64,000 nucleotides of DNA, taken from positions 224,591,201 to 224,655,200 of the forward strand of contig VDFB02373365.1 in NCBI GenBank assembly GCA_007258455.2. The letters run 5' to 3'. Source of the stretch: Sequoia sempervirens. Lineage: Eukaryota; Streptophyta; Pinopsida; Cupressales; Cupressaceae. The first letter of the stretch is position 1; each line of letters starts with the position of its first letter. Both the position numbers and the translations under genes were made by a program. The notes under the pieces are model-generated. The model was not told the origin of the DNA. It saw only the letters and a program-made list of their open reading frames with translations, and did not search any database. Shown piece after piece: positions 46,201-58,146 of this stretch.

Positions 46201-47669
46201 TATAAGCATAAAATGGATTTACAAAACAAAGAATGACATGGATGGAAATGTGTTGAAGCATAAGGCAAGGTTGGTTGCTAGAGGCTTCACTCAATAGCCT
46301 GGTATTGATTACAATGAAAAAATTTCACCTGTAGCTCGCTTGGATACAGTAAGAAGTGTTTTGGCCATTGCAACCCAAAAGAAGTGGTTTGTTTTTCAAA
46401 TGGATGTAAAACATGCTTTTTTAAATAGTTTTATTGAAGAGGAATTTTATGTTGAGTAGCTAGAAGGATATGAAATTGTAGGTCATGAAGGAAAAGTATA
46501 CAAGTTGTAAAAGGTGCTCTATGGACTCAAGCAAGATCCTAGATCATGGTACAGTCAAATTGATTCTTATTTAATTAAGAATGGTTTTAGTAGGTGCAAT
46601 AGTGAGCCTACTTTATATATCAAGATGGATGAAGAAGGTAAAATGTTGATAGTTTTTCTTTATGTAGATGATTTGATCTTTATGGGAGACCTTTCTATAA
46701 GTTCCTTTAAGAAAGCTATGATGAAAGAGTTTGAGATGACTGATTTTGGTCCTATGAAATATTTTTTGGGAATAGAAGTTAAGTAATTAGTAGATGGTAT
46801 TTTTATTTCTCAATCAAAATATGCAAGTGATGTGTTGAAAAGATTTAATATGCACCAGTTGTCACATGACTAAAGTTAAGCAAGGAAGATGATGGTTCAT
46901 TATTGATCCTAGATTGTTTAAAAGGATGGTTGGTAGTCTTATGCATTTGACTACCACAAGGCCTGGAATCATGTATGGTGTGAGCCTTATCTCAAGGTTC
47001 AAGGAGTATTCAAAAGAATCTCATTGACAAGCTAGAAAAAGGATATTGAGGTACGTATGTGGAACAAAGAACTATGGAATTTTATATTAAGCCATAGATG
47101 ACTTCAAACTCATTGGATACATGGACAAAAATTGTGTTGGAAACATAGATGATAGAAAAAGTAATTTTGGTTATGATTTTCATTTTGGATCAGGGGTTGT
47201 ATCATGGGATTCAAAGAAATAACCCATTGTCACTCTTTCTTTAGCAGAAGCAGAGTATGTGTCAGCCACAGGAGCAACATGTCAAGTTGTATGGATGAGA
47301 AGAATGTTAGTTGAGTCGATGCATAAACAAGATGAAGAAACAAAGATTTATTTTGATAATAACTCAACCATTGCATTGTATAAAAATCATATTTTTCATA
47401 GAAGAAGCAAGCACATAGACACTAGATACCATTTTATAAGAGAGCTAGTGAACAACAAAGAAATATTTTTAGAGTTTTGTAGATCAGAAGATCAATTTTC
47501 TAATATTTTCACTAAACCTTTGGAAAAATATTCATTTGAATATTTGAGAAGTTGTTTGGGTGTCTATGCTGAAGACAAATGCATCAGAAATTTTAGAGCT
47601 GTAAGTGAAGACAGATGCTCTAGAAACTTCAAAGCTGGAACTGAAACTAGATGCACCGAAACTTTTTGA
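43278..47669 (+). pseudogene. Copia B gag-pol polyprotein, degenerate
   Basis: ATG at 43278. Gag is followed by a Gly/Arg-rich stretch and a zinc knuckle with one Cys changed to Tyr (CHYYKKYGHYSSEC, about 44060). The protease site reads YLDSSCSNHI, so D-S-G has become D-S-S. Integrase keeps HMRFGHL, CEVCILG, D (HFDICG), D (TDRGSE) and E (NGVAERRNRT). RT has MDVKHAFLN and YVDDL (about 46660), RNase H has LAEAEYVSATGA and IFTKPLEKY (47500-47535). There are about 15 stops of all three types. The C-terminus runs into a Cys-containing repeat (47568-47669). Confidence 0.9.
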
Positions 47670-47800
47670 ATGAGGATTGGATGTGCCAAAATTTTTTGAG
47701 AAAAATATTTGAAATGAAGATAGATGCTCTGGAAATTTTTGTGAAGGTGGATGCTCCAGAAATTTTTGTGAAGATGGATGCTCCAAATTTTTTTTTGAGA
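47568..47800 (+). repeat. Minisatellite fused to the copia B pol C-terminus
   Basis: About seven imperfect 27-36 bp units of the type GAAGATGGATGCTCCAGAAA. The first three are in frame with RNase H and encode EDKCIRNF, EDRCSRNF and ETRCTETF. Confidence 0.8.
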
Positions 47801-47822
47801 AGAATGTCAACTAGTTGAGATT

Positions 47823-47831
47823 AAGGGGGAG
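47823..47831 (+). promoter_or_regulatory. Copia B polypurine tract
   Basis: AAGGGGGAG directly before the 3' LTR. Confidence 0.85.
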
Positions 47832-48338
47832 TGTCAGAAATATAATCTCAACTTTCCCTTTCGTACCTATCCTCTCTAGCTCAACCTCTTTATCAGTATT
47901 AAATACATATTAATGGAAAAATTTTGGAGAAAAGATTTTGGGAGATTTGAAATGATTTGGCATTAACTTCTTATTTATCTCTCACATGCTTTATGGGTAG
48001 TAAAAATATTAATATTATATTCCTTTCTTCTCCACCGTAGCTTTTGGTTTTTAATACTGTTTGGTTGTCATTTTGTATTATGAAAAAGAAGAAGAAAGAA
48101 AGCAATGCAGCTTTGCAACAAGCAAGAACAAGGTGTAAGGAAGAAGACAAAGCATCGAAGTTCTGCTGTAATTATCAAGCTGAAATATAAATATGATATT
48201 TTGCATACTTTCTGTTGTGTTTAAATCTATGTGTTATGAGCAACATTTAAATGCTTTGCATTTGTTTCTTTTACTGTTGTATGAAATTTTTGTTTGTTGC
48301 TATGTTTTTATATTAAATCCTTTGCCCCTTTCCCCATA
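47832..48338 (+). mobile_element. Copia B 3' LTR
   Basis: Starts TGTCAGAAATATAATC and ends ...TTTCCCCATA, followed by GATTT. Confidence 0.9.
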
Positions 48339-48343
48339 GATTT

Positions 48344-50077
48344 TTGAGACCATGCACTACATTCTTCATTGATTCTAACTAGTGTTTTATTTTCTTTATA
48401 TTTTCATTTTTAACAATCCACTCTAATGCTTAGATTTTAACATTTTTAGTTCACAAGGATGCATTTCACCAGGAGGTATCCTAATGTTTGTGATAGGATG
48501 CTTTGCTATCTAGTGTTTTGCCTCACCAAAACACTAGTTATTGTAGGGTTTCTATAAAATCAGAGTTCTTGTGGAGCCTATTCATTAGGAGAGAAGGTAA
48601 TGAATGATCTTGGCCTCTTGCCTTGATCTTTGTATCTTCGTTGCCTTGTATCCAGAATCGATAATTTTTTTGTACTCATGTTTTCGAAGGGGGATTTCTC
48701 TACATTTTGTGTTCTTTCCAAAGTTTTTTACACAGATTATTCCCTTGGTCATAGCTTTAGTAACTCTTTTAATGAGGCTTTTTGGGTTTTGTTGCCCCTT
48801 GAAACACATACTTAAGATCTCTCAAAACTAGAATTTCTGGGAGTTGCACTGCTTTCATGCTTTGGAGACATGTTGAAAAACCTTGCATTGGCCATGTTTT
48901 GATTTCGATTAGAGTTTCATTCTATTTTTCTACTGATGGGAGCATAGAGTGGAGCTCTATCAAAAGAAAATGAGTTCAATTCCCTTGGTGACATATCATG
49001 ATATTCTAGTTCAATTTTGCTTTGTTCGCAAGCTTGTGAATTTCCACTCTTTTGTTTCGTAATAACCATCAAGCATTATTGTTTCCATCTTTCTTTTATT
49101 TGCAATATGCACTTGTATGGATGCATTTTTTTGCCAATATGTGTAATTGTAGTCAAATAGTACATGGTCTATTTTGTTCTAGAGATGTAGATGCAAGAGA
49201 TTTTACAATTATAGACAACCTTTATCTTGCATATTTTATCTTTAATCCCTATGTGTTTACTGCTTCTATTTGTTGATATAATTTTCTATTTTGACCTTCA
49301 AAAGAAGAGTGGGGTTTTGGTTGCAAGTCTTTAAGTTTAAAAAAGAAAAATAGAATCAGAATTATGGAGACCGATTTAAAAACTACATAGTTGAATCTTG
49401 ATAATTATGAAACAATCAAAATATAATTTCATGATGTTAGAAAATTATTCAATCAATGAAGATTTTTCCTATGTTAGGGGCTTCAAAATTATTCAAGAGT
49501 GTTTTGTTTAATTTATCACACTCTTTTTTAATCCAACTCATTTATCTACATTTTACAAGTATCAATTCACAAGAAATCATCTATCATGAGCATGAATGGT
49601 TAACTTAGATGATCTTCATTCAAATAAATCAAATAATATAGATAAATTTTGATTGGAAAAAAAACATACTATAATTCGTAGACATTAGCATTGATTTAAA
49701 TCGCTTGATTTTTGCAAAATAGACGTTACATTGAAATTCTTTAGTTTTGGAATAAAATTTCTTTTGTGGTTTGTTCAAAGTCTTTATTTTATAATGGTTC
49801 TCTTGTCAATTCATTAATTTGTATGTACACTTGTTGAGGAGGTTTAAGGTGATATCTTTGTACTTCATGGATGTTTCATTGGACACTAAACACAGTGCAT
49901 GTTTGTTGCTTTCCTTTTTGAAGCAAAGGTGATTTGGACTTGGGTTTTCTTTATGTGGACCGTGTACTCTATTAAGTATTACACTACAACCCTTTGGCAG
50001 ATTTCATGCATTTTTTTAGATGAATAGGCACTAATCTATATTAATTATAAATATTAAAATACATATTCACAAAAAAA
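48344..50077. other. Non-coding DNA, no element recognised
   Basis: AT-rich DNA. It should be the continuation of the 41757-42677 flank after copia B inserted. Several short chance frames. I see no exon I can support. Confidence 0.4.
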
Positions 50078-50929
50078 AATTGGGTGGTAAGAAGGCACAC
50101 ACTGAGAGTCAAATGGGCAATGCCTAGAAATCCAAAAAATAACCAGTCACATGTGCCTAGCCCATAAGTCCACGATTACAAACATAAAAAATGCCATTAA
50201 GTGGCCAAAGCAGTACCAACAGAGCCAGGAGGGTCTCTGTCATCCATTTTATTCCCCCATACATCGGCGGGGTCTGGAGTGACATCAGGAAGACGACCCC
50301 AACCATCATCAACTTCTTTTTATTTTTCTTTATCTTCCATTTCCTTGTGTCAGGCCGAGATTGTAAGTGCCAGATGTGGAAAACATTTGCCAGATTCTGG
50401 CCAACCAGAGCCACTACCAGGAGTATTATTAGAGGGCCACTTGGAACCGCCACCATTGCTCCCCATCACTCCTCTAGAGGGCCACCCCTGGCTATCCCGT
50501 GAAGGAGGATAATGAGACCATCAAGGAGGGTGGGAACCACAGTGAAGAGGAGGTTGAGAGCAAGGGCAAGTAGAGCCACTCCACTACCGGCCTTGAGAGG
50601 GCAACCAACCATGAGAGGAAGTGGGAAAAGTGGGCACTCGAGCCACAATACACGGGGCATTACCCCAATGATCCAGAAGCACCTGAAGGTAAGCCACCTC
50701 AAGTGCAACTTTTTTTTCTTGAACTTGAATTTGCTAAAGTGCATTAGAGCAAATAATAGCTTTAGAATACAAAGGAACATTTTTATCCATTTGGGTGTGA
50801 GCAAATATGCATGCATTTCTATCTTTCCAGATATTGAAGAGGATTTCCACCTTGAAAGTGTGTCAAAGCTAGGTATGGGTAAAATCAAGAATTTGGGTCC
50901 ATGAAGAGGGGAAGTTTTGGCCAAAAAAA

Positions 50930-51220
50930 AATCTCGTAAAAAATGCGTATGCGTTATTAAAAACATGTATGTGTTATGCTTCGGGTACTCGAACCTAAAA
51001 AAATGTGCATGCATTATATAGCACACGCATTTTATAACACGTACAAGCCATTTATTTAAAAAATTAAATACCTTTTAGAAATGTGTTCGTGTTTTAAAAT
51101 GCATACGCAAATGCTTACGCATTTCTAAAAAGTATTTAATTTTTTAAATAATCAAGAAAATGAAGAACACATATGCGTTTTGTAATGCATACACGTTTTT
51201 AAAAACGTGTACACATTTTT
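50930..51220. repeat. Foldback-rich insert within the LINE tail
   Basis: A near-perfect inverted repeat joins 51052-51085 to 51118-51151 (about 34-bp arms, two mismatches, 32-nt loop). A perfect 22-bp palindrome with core ACACGTTTTTAAAAACGTGT lies at 51190-51211. Words of the type ATGCGTATGCGTT recur through the block. The surrounding roughly 1.17-kb insertion has no reading frame. Confidence 0.75.
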
Positions 51221-52080
51221 AAAATTTTGAATTCCCAATCCACATGCTACTTCGGTTTTAGGCTCGGGAAAGGCTTGGCAACCCAACCCTTAGCCTTTGA
51301 CCTGCAACTAAAAAACTAAGAAAAATTGAAGAAGAATGTCCAACTTTGGCAATATGCATGATGGGCTTTTTTTCTAAATCAATCTATAAAATTAAAACCC
51401 ATTAGAGAACACGATGTCTAGTTTCCAAATATATAATTTTTATTAAGATTGGATTATATTTGTTATTTTTTAATTAATTTCTAAGCAAACTAGTGCTTAA
51501 ACTTGAAATATTATGTTTTTTTGTTTTTTAATAACTACTTTTTGGTTAAGTTTCTTGTAAAAAAATTATATGGCATCAATCTTCAGACAATTCTCTACAC
51601 AATGGAAAAAAAAAGATTCAAATTTTTTTAGTTTAGGTTCAATTATGTTGTCTGTACATGTTGATTTTTAGAAACAACAATTAAGGCCAATAAAAATTCA
51701 ATAAAAAAAATTATTCAAAAAAAAAAAAAATCCCTCATCAATTTTCATGTTGTTAGCTCTCTTTTCCCAAAAGGAATTAGCAAAATACTTTTATTTGGGT
51801 CAAAAAGTGGTGTCCGTACACATGCACGGTATGGTAAAACAATAGGGACTTTTAAAAAGTGGTTTTTATACATCCCTATCAAAATTTAATTTCTATCATC
51901 TGGGTATTTGAATAAATTACATATTTGGAAACTAGATTCAAAATTCAAACTTTCATATTATTGAATTTTTCCAAGATTCATTGTGTAAGTGCCTCAAATT
52001 TTCAATCCAAGTGTGAATTTTTTTGAAAAATAGCAAAAACACTTCCACTTTTTGAGCTTTTTGTGGACCCAACTTCTTGC
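51220..52080. other. Remainder of the insertion in the LINE tail
   Basis: AT-rich, with A-runs near 51600 and 51715. No gene. Exact ends of the insertion are not resolved. Confidence 0.4.
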
Positions 52081-52349
52081 ATCAGCCCGTATATTTAGCA
52101 GGAAGTCTCAGTGAATCTCCCTGCATAACCATATTCTAAGAGAAGGGCTCTAGTCTGAAAGGCCAAAAGAAGTCATGAATCAAATTCCAAAACTGTCGAG
52201 CTCTGGTACAAAACTAGAAGAGATGCTTAAAAGATAGCTTTCCCACAAAAAGGGCACCGAGGGTCCTGGACCCCCAAGTGAAAAAGACGAGATCCCATAG
52301 GTAATCATTGGAAAAGAAAACACCAAGAAAAGTGGGCAAGTTTTGGCTC

Positions 52350-53295
52350 AACACTTGAGTTTTTTAAATATAATTTTATTTTGTTTTCTTTATAGGAGAT
52401 TTGAGGCATTTCTTTTGTTTGGAGATGGCCGAGTTATGCAAATGTCAGCTGAATTTTTCTTTGTTAAATCATTAGAGAAATAAGACTTAAGACTTGTGAG
52501 TACTTCACGGATAATGATTTTGTAGGGGTTTCCATTTGTTATAAATTTTATACTTTGCAGTCCATGGTTAGGATTGATGAGGCATCATGGCATAGGAATT
52601 CATTGGTTTTTTTCATAAGCACTGAAATCACATTTTGAATTATTGCCTTCTTTGGTTTTAGTTATCCTTATTTATGTTTCCATTCAACCATCTCATTGAA
52701 GGTTTTCAAGTAATCTGACATTATGTATAATACTAAATGTTTCTCATGAATAAGAAATGATGTATGCAAGGGGAAGCCATGGATGAGAACTAAAAAATAA
52801 ATCATGAAATATATACTTTTCGTAGGAGTGGGTGGTGAGCAATGGAACAAATTAATATAGAAAATGAAATCAGCATAAGCAAATATAAGTTGCAAGGGCT
52901 TTATATTAGAGGCCACAATAAGTTTAAGCTCGAAATAAACTAATGAAACTAAGTATGGATAATTTTGATGGGAATAGTGATTTTAAACAAATAATAAGAC
53001 TTATCCTACCTAAACACTTACCTCATGTTGCTCATACTACAAAAATTATGTTAAAAAATTTAATCACTTCAATAGTGTCATTGAAGCTTGATGAAAGATT
53101 TGATTTGGCAAGTCATTTAAAAATTATCAAGAATTGTTTCATGAAATTTATGTGTTGATTTCATATGAGCAATTGCATGCTTAGGTTTATATGATATTCT
53201 TGATATGGATTTAATAAGTTTAAGTTATATTTTTGATGAATGAGTGATTTAAAAAAAATATTAAGTAAAAATATAAAATAGATTATTCAAAATAA
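52350..53295. other. Non-coding DNA left of the right inverted arm
   Basis: A pyrimidine-rich run ending TTTCTTTATAG (about 52385-52395) is followed by about 26 open codons. This could be an exon relic but matches nothing I know. Otherwise AT-rich without features. Confidence 0.3.
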
Positions 53296-53404
53296 AGTGG
53301 ATGGTAAAAAGACACACCATAAAGTTTAAGTGGGATCAAGTCCAAATGAAAGGCAACAATTCAAAGGATTAAGTTTGAACATAGCATAAAAATTAAGTAG
53401 TTAA

Positions 53405-54950
53405 GGTAATTTTAGTTGGGGATTTTAATCATCAGGTTTCCCCCTAACATTATTAGGAATACGATTATCATCAATCGACTCACAACCAATTAGCACAAAC
53501 TTGTCTTTAGGAGTATCCTTCAAAGGTTGTTGAGCACACATCAAAGAAATGACCAACTTTAATCAAGGAACCTTGATTTTCTAGTCGATTAGGAGTACCA
53601 TGCCCATAAGAAGAGGAAAAAGGTGGACATGGGGACTACAATCAGCTATCGGTGGCATTATCTCTATTTCCCAAGGGTTGAGACAAATATATTGGAAACA
53701 ACAATATTTTTTGGCAGATTAGTTTTCACCTCACCGATATCCTTGAGGAGAAGAGAAGGGAGGTGGGACTTTGATGATGCAAATTTTTTAGCTTGCACCT
53801 AAATCCACATAAACACATTATATAGTGAATCATAGATTTAGTTTATAGAGATAAATGAACATTAGTAAAACAATTTGAAAAATAGTAGCATTTATATCTT
53901 TCCAAATGCTAAAGAGAATCTTAAATTCAAAAGCATGCCAAATTTGGGTGTAATTGAAAGAGATACAAGCTTATTCCCCTAACAAAATCATATGCCAACA
54001 AAAGGAGTAGGTCTAGAAGGTTCGAAGAAATCATGAATCCAATTCCAAGCTTCTCAAGCTCTAGTGCTAAATCAGAAAAAAGATGTTTGAGTGTTCAGTT
54101 GTCCACAAAAGGGACAATGGGAATTAGGAACTCCCAAATGTGTTAAGAAATAACCAAGTATAAGGTCTAGATAAAGAATACCCTAGGGAAAGTGGGCCAA
54201 TTTAGATGCAAGAATAAATGACTAGATAGCTTGGGATTTGAAATGCTAACTAGCAAGAAGACTAAAGTTGCTAATAATGGTTCAATTGACCAAGCATAAG
54301 AAGATGAGGAGAAAATCACAAATACCTTTTATGAGGCTTATAATTTTGAAATTACATGTCTGATTATACCATTTCCAATCCTTATACCATGGCTTGAATG
54401 ATTTGACCCAAATTTTGTGAATCATTTGGGGAGGAGTAACACTAATAACAATCTAACAAAACTCCTAATCTTGGTTAGATAGCTCACATTTTATTTCAAT
54501 ATTTGGCCAATAAAGGAAAATATTAGTGGCTCTATGAATGAGATCTAGTAGAATGTGAATGCCTTGTTTGGAAATATTTAAGGCATGGATCTATGGCACT
54601 TTGTCTAGTAGGAAGTCTTAACAAGAAAGAACATGCGACTACCAAATAGATTGCTCGTTGATTGAAAGGCCATTACTAAAATCATTTCTTACCTAGAAAA
54701 GCCAAGGCTTCTAAGCTTCTTAGGATTTTTAAAGGATTTTAATGAAAAAAATGCCTTGAATTTGAATTGGCTTCCTCTCTACATTGGCCATCCAAAAGCA
54801 CACTTAAATTGATATAATGCTTGATGATAATTTCTCAAGTTTCATTTCCCTCAAGAGCCCCAAGAATCTATTTAGCACATAGGGAAATACCTTTTCGATA
54901 GACCAAAAGAAACTATGCCACAAACATTGTGGGTAAGTTCTACATTTAAA
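53405..54950 (-). pseudogene. LINE tail, right-arm copy
   Basis: The mirror image of 11290-12840, with the same zf-RVT motifs and stops and about 2% difference. Unlike the left copy it includes the 3' flanking sequence (53296-53405) missing in the gap. Confidence 0.6.
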
Positions 54951-55345
54951 AAATAATGATAATTATAAATGAGGAGATAGTTGATTCTAGATAATACAAA
55001 TGTATTTATATCCAGTTAAGTAAAATTAAGTTGAAGGTAGAAGAGAAGAGGTAATGATCAAGATTAAAACAAAGATGTTATTTGGATTCTTCCCCTTTAG
55101 GAATATTGGAATTTATTATTATTATATTTGATTGCAATAATATTAAATTATAAAATTATTATATGGAAATAAATGAAACTCTTTATAAAAATGGGTTTTA
55201 TATTTATAATATGTTTAATTAATTTAATTAAGAGGAGATAAGTTATGTAATTAAAAAATGAAATATAAAAAATAAAATAAATGCACTTAATTAACTTTGA
55301 TGGTTAAAAAATAGTTTATTGTTTTGATCAAATTTTTTTTCTTTG
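54950..55345. other. AT-rich spacer, right-arm copy
   Basis: Counterpart of 10900-11290. No gene. Confidence 0.5.
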
Positions 55346-57257
55346 CAATTCAAAATTAAAGCTTCTTACATGTGTTAGAAGTATAACAACTGTAGTGTTG
55401 AAAAATGTCATCGGGGACCTTTTCACACTTGTTTGAGCCCTCCTTGCAGAATTGAGCTTAATGATGCCTTGATTTAGTGTTGTAATGTGGTTGATGCATT
55501 CACATCAGGTCTCGGGACCTTGTGAATGAATTAACTCAAATAGTACCTTGCTAAAGTGTCGTGAAGTTTTGTAACACACTTTCACACATTTCTAAGGTTT
55601 TATTAATTAACTACACCTAATAAACCTCTTTTTAACCTTAATCCTACCTTATTTGGAGTGTTGTAAAGTGTTGTAATAGACTTTCACACTTTTCTAGAGT
55701 TGTCATTAATAATTAGGCTTCTTATGCTTTAATTGGCCTAATTTATCATCCACAAGCCTTATTTAATGTATCTTTTCGAGGATAATCCTGACACAAATCA
55801 TTACCCAATCATAATTTAGGTATTTTAGGTTGAATGGCTCTAGACTTAGTGATTTGGGACACATTCGCTACCTTGGACGAATGAGTCCCACCTAGGTTTT
55901 TGGGTCTTGAACCTAGTTTCACACATTTCTAATCATTTTTAAATTTGGTACCATACATTATGCCTAATGGGACTCATTCAACACCTAGGAAAATGAGTCT
56001 TGTGTGGCCCAAAATTAAAATTAATTCAAATTTTTGGCAGGCTTTTATCCTCCTATATCTGATGTCGGCTTGTAGTGTTTTAATTTCAGGAATTCTTGCA
56101 TAATTAAGTATTAATACAAGCTTCTTTCACTCATTTTACACCCAACAAGTAGAATGAGAATCCTCATAGAAAAGTTGAGTTCACAAGAGCATTCAAGAGA
56201 ATTCAAGGGAAGATTATCAAGCTTTTTAGAGTAGCATTCAAGCATCAAGCATCATGTCAAGGACTTCATGCATCATGTTCATTTTGGAGCTAACAATTGT
56301 GATGTAGGGTTTTATGATTCAAGCTAGCATTTCATTCAAGATCTATCACCTTCAAGCAATAGTCAAGATCTACATCCATTAGAGAAATTGCATACATGTT
56401 TGCAACACTTCATTGATAGGGTTTGGTGAGTTTCAACATCATATTTTTTTCATTCATCATTCTCCATTCCTATTTTATTCTATTTCAAGGTTTGATTACC
56501 AAAATAGAGTTTGACCAAGGAAAACCCCTGTCCACTAACCCAACAACATTTTCCCCCCTCTTTAGTGTGTGATTTGTAGGTTTAAATTGAAGAAAAATTG
56601 AAGAGAAAGGTTGGAGAAAGTTTTCAAAGTGCATAAAGTTGTCAATTTTTTCATCAAGCATTGGAGAACATTGGAGAACACCTACACATACTAATTTATA
56701 GAGATTCGGATCTAGAAACTTACAAAATAAAATTGAGTAGACTGGGAAGAGTAGATTCAAACCTTGAAGTTATAGAAAACCCTAATTGGATTGATTTACC
56801 ACTTCTGGTGAATGAGTCCTATTTTTGGTCAAAAATTAGGTTTTTGTAGATTCAGATACTCATTTGGAAGATTCTTGTTCCTACACAGAAACCCAGATTC
56901 TGGACTGATTCACCTAGCTTGGCGAATGAGTCCCACTCAAAATTAAAGGTAGAAATTCTAGTGTTTCAGACCTCCTTCCAACCATCTTCATATTTCCAGG
57001 TGCACACAATCCTTTCTATAGCTTTCTTTTCTATTTCATTTGCATCTTTAGATCAGTTAGTCAGTCATTGCATTAAACTAGGTTTTAGCATTCTACCTTG
57101 CATTGCATTTATCTTTCCAAGTTCTTACTTGGTGGTGAACCCCTCATTAGTTTATATTCATCCCCTAGGAAAACCCTCTTGCAAGACCTTTTTCTCCTTT
57201 GCATTGAGATCTCAAGGGTTTTTTCTTGAAAGAGAGTGAAAATTGTCATTCTAGGTC
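55345..57257 (+). repeat. Family P copy 2, right-arm version
   Basis: Counterpart of 8990-10900. Quasi-palindromes lie near 55856-55889, 55970, 56800 and 56910. Several changes relative to the left arm fall in stems. Confidence 0.65.
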
Positions 57258-57854
57258 CTAAGTCCTAGAAAAGCCCACAATTTTCCACCTTTCAACAATA
57301 AAAATTGAAATGGGTTTCTCTAAGAATTTGACATAGCCACATATTTGACCTCTCACATAGAACTAACCTACATCACTTGAAACTTTTCTTTTCACCTACT
57401 ATTAAAGATTGAAAATATTGAAAAATACCTTGGAGAGGTTACCAAATCACTAGAGTCAAGTTCTCCTAGGTCAAACCCTTGGAGGGTGTTTGATTGGGAA
57501 AAGGATCTAGGTTCTAAATCACACCTTTCCCAATTGGAGGATTACAAATAATCACAAATCCACTTGACTACACATCGTAATAGGAAGAGATAAAATAGTG
57601 GATTGGGGTTCTAATCCTTGTTTCTTTTTGTGTGTGGGTGTAATAAATGGTTTATGATTGCTAATTGACCAATTTTGAATGATGTAAATGAACTATGTAA
57701 GCTATGAAAATGCAATGCATTCTATTATGATTTCTGAGAAACTAAAGTTAGGTAAACAAAATTGGATTCCAAAAATGAAAAGGGCAGACAAAGATGCAGC
57801 TGAGATGTGAATTTGAGCTTGATCTTGCAGGTCTAGGGTGAAATGCACCTTGGA

Positions 57855-58055
57855 CTATCCTTCTTTTTTAGAACTAAAAGTGTACGCCTCAAGACATGTT
57901 TGTAGCTTTTGTCTTCTGAGTGTTGTCAAAAATTTGTTTGTTAGTGAGAAAATGTAGATTCTATTACTTGTCAACTTGTAGGGTTTTGATGCATGAATAA
58001 ACACACAATCTTCAATCTTCCTCCAATTCACTTTAGGTCTACAACCTGCACACAC
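57855..58055 (-). CDS. Small hypothetical reading frame, right-arm copy
   Basis: Counterpart of 8156-8380. The start is shortened, but the body after the putative acceptor is open to the same stop. Function unknown, may be non-coding. Confidence 0.22.
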   Translation of the reverse strand: MCAGCRPKVNWRKIEDCVFIHASKPYKLTSNRIYIFSLTNKFLTTLRRQKLQTCLEAYTFSSKKEG

Positions 58056-58146
58056 AAGAGGAGAGAGAGGGTTATGCCATTGAAATGATGAAAAAGGGGT
58101 ATGATGTTATCATGTGGTTTTAGGACATAGAGCACACCTACTTCCC

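Larger units (their letters stand above)
42683..48338 (+). mobile_element. Copia element B, full length, defective
   Basis: This 5.66-kb Ty1/copia element is flanked by GATTT at 42678-42682 and 48339-48343. It has LTRs, a primer-binding site, gag-pol and a polypurine tract. LTRs differ at roughly 15 of the first 165 bases (about 9%), similar to element A. Same orientation as A but a distinct family, since LTRs and gag differ. Confidence 0.92.
50078..52345 (-). pseudogene. LINE C-terminal tail (zf-RVT), interrupted
   Basis: On the minus strand 52345-52085 gives EPKLAHFSWC, FHLGVQDPRCPFCGK and, in a neighbouring frame, RARQFWNLIHDFF. These match the left-arm LINE motifs ASKLAHFP, THLGVPNSHCPFCGQ and AWNWIHDFF. 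The tail resumes at about 50880 with FKVEILFNIWKDRNACIF, matching FEFKILFSIWKD, and continues to about 50160 with a Pro/Ser/His-rich end. The block between (about 50905-52080) is an insertion. The 3' flanking words (TGGTAAGAAGGCACACAC near 50091) match those at the edge of the right arm near 53306, so both copies share the same 3' end. Confidence 0.65.

Noticed and set aside
47532..47810. Minus-strand Ser/His-rich protein
   Set aside because: Antisense image of the copia B minisatellite.
50191..50904. Overlapping open frames on both strands at 50.2-50.9 kb
   Set aside because: They are shadows of the minus-strand LINE tail frame (FKVEILFNIWKD...), which alone shows homology.
52396..52480. 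Possible host exon after a TTTCTTTATAG acceptor
   Set aside because: Only about 26 codons, two frames equally open, no donor site and no recognisable motif.
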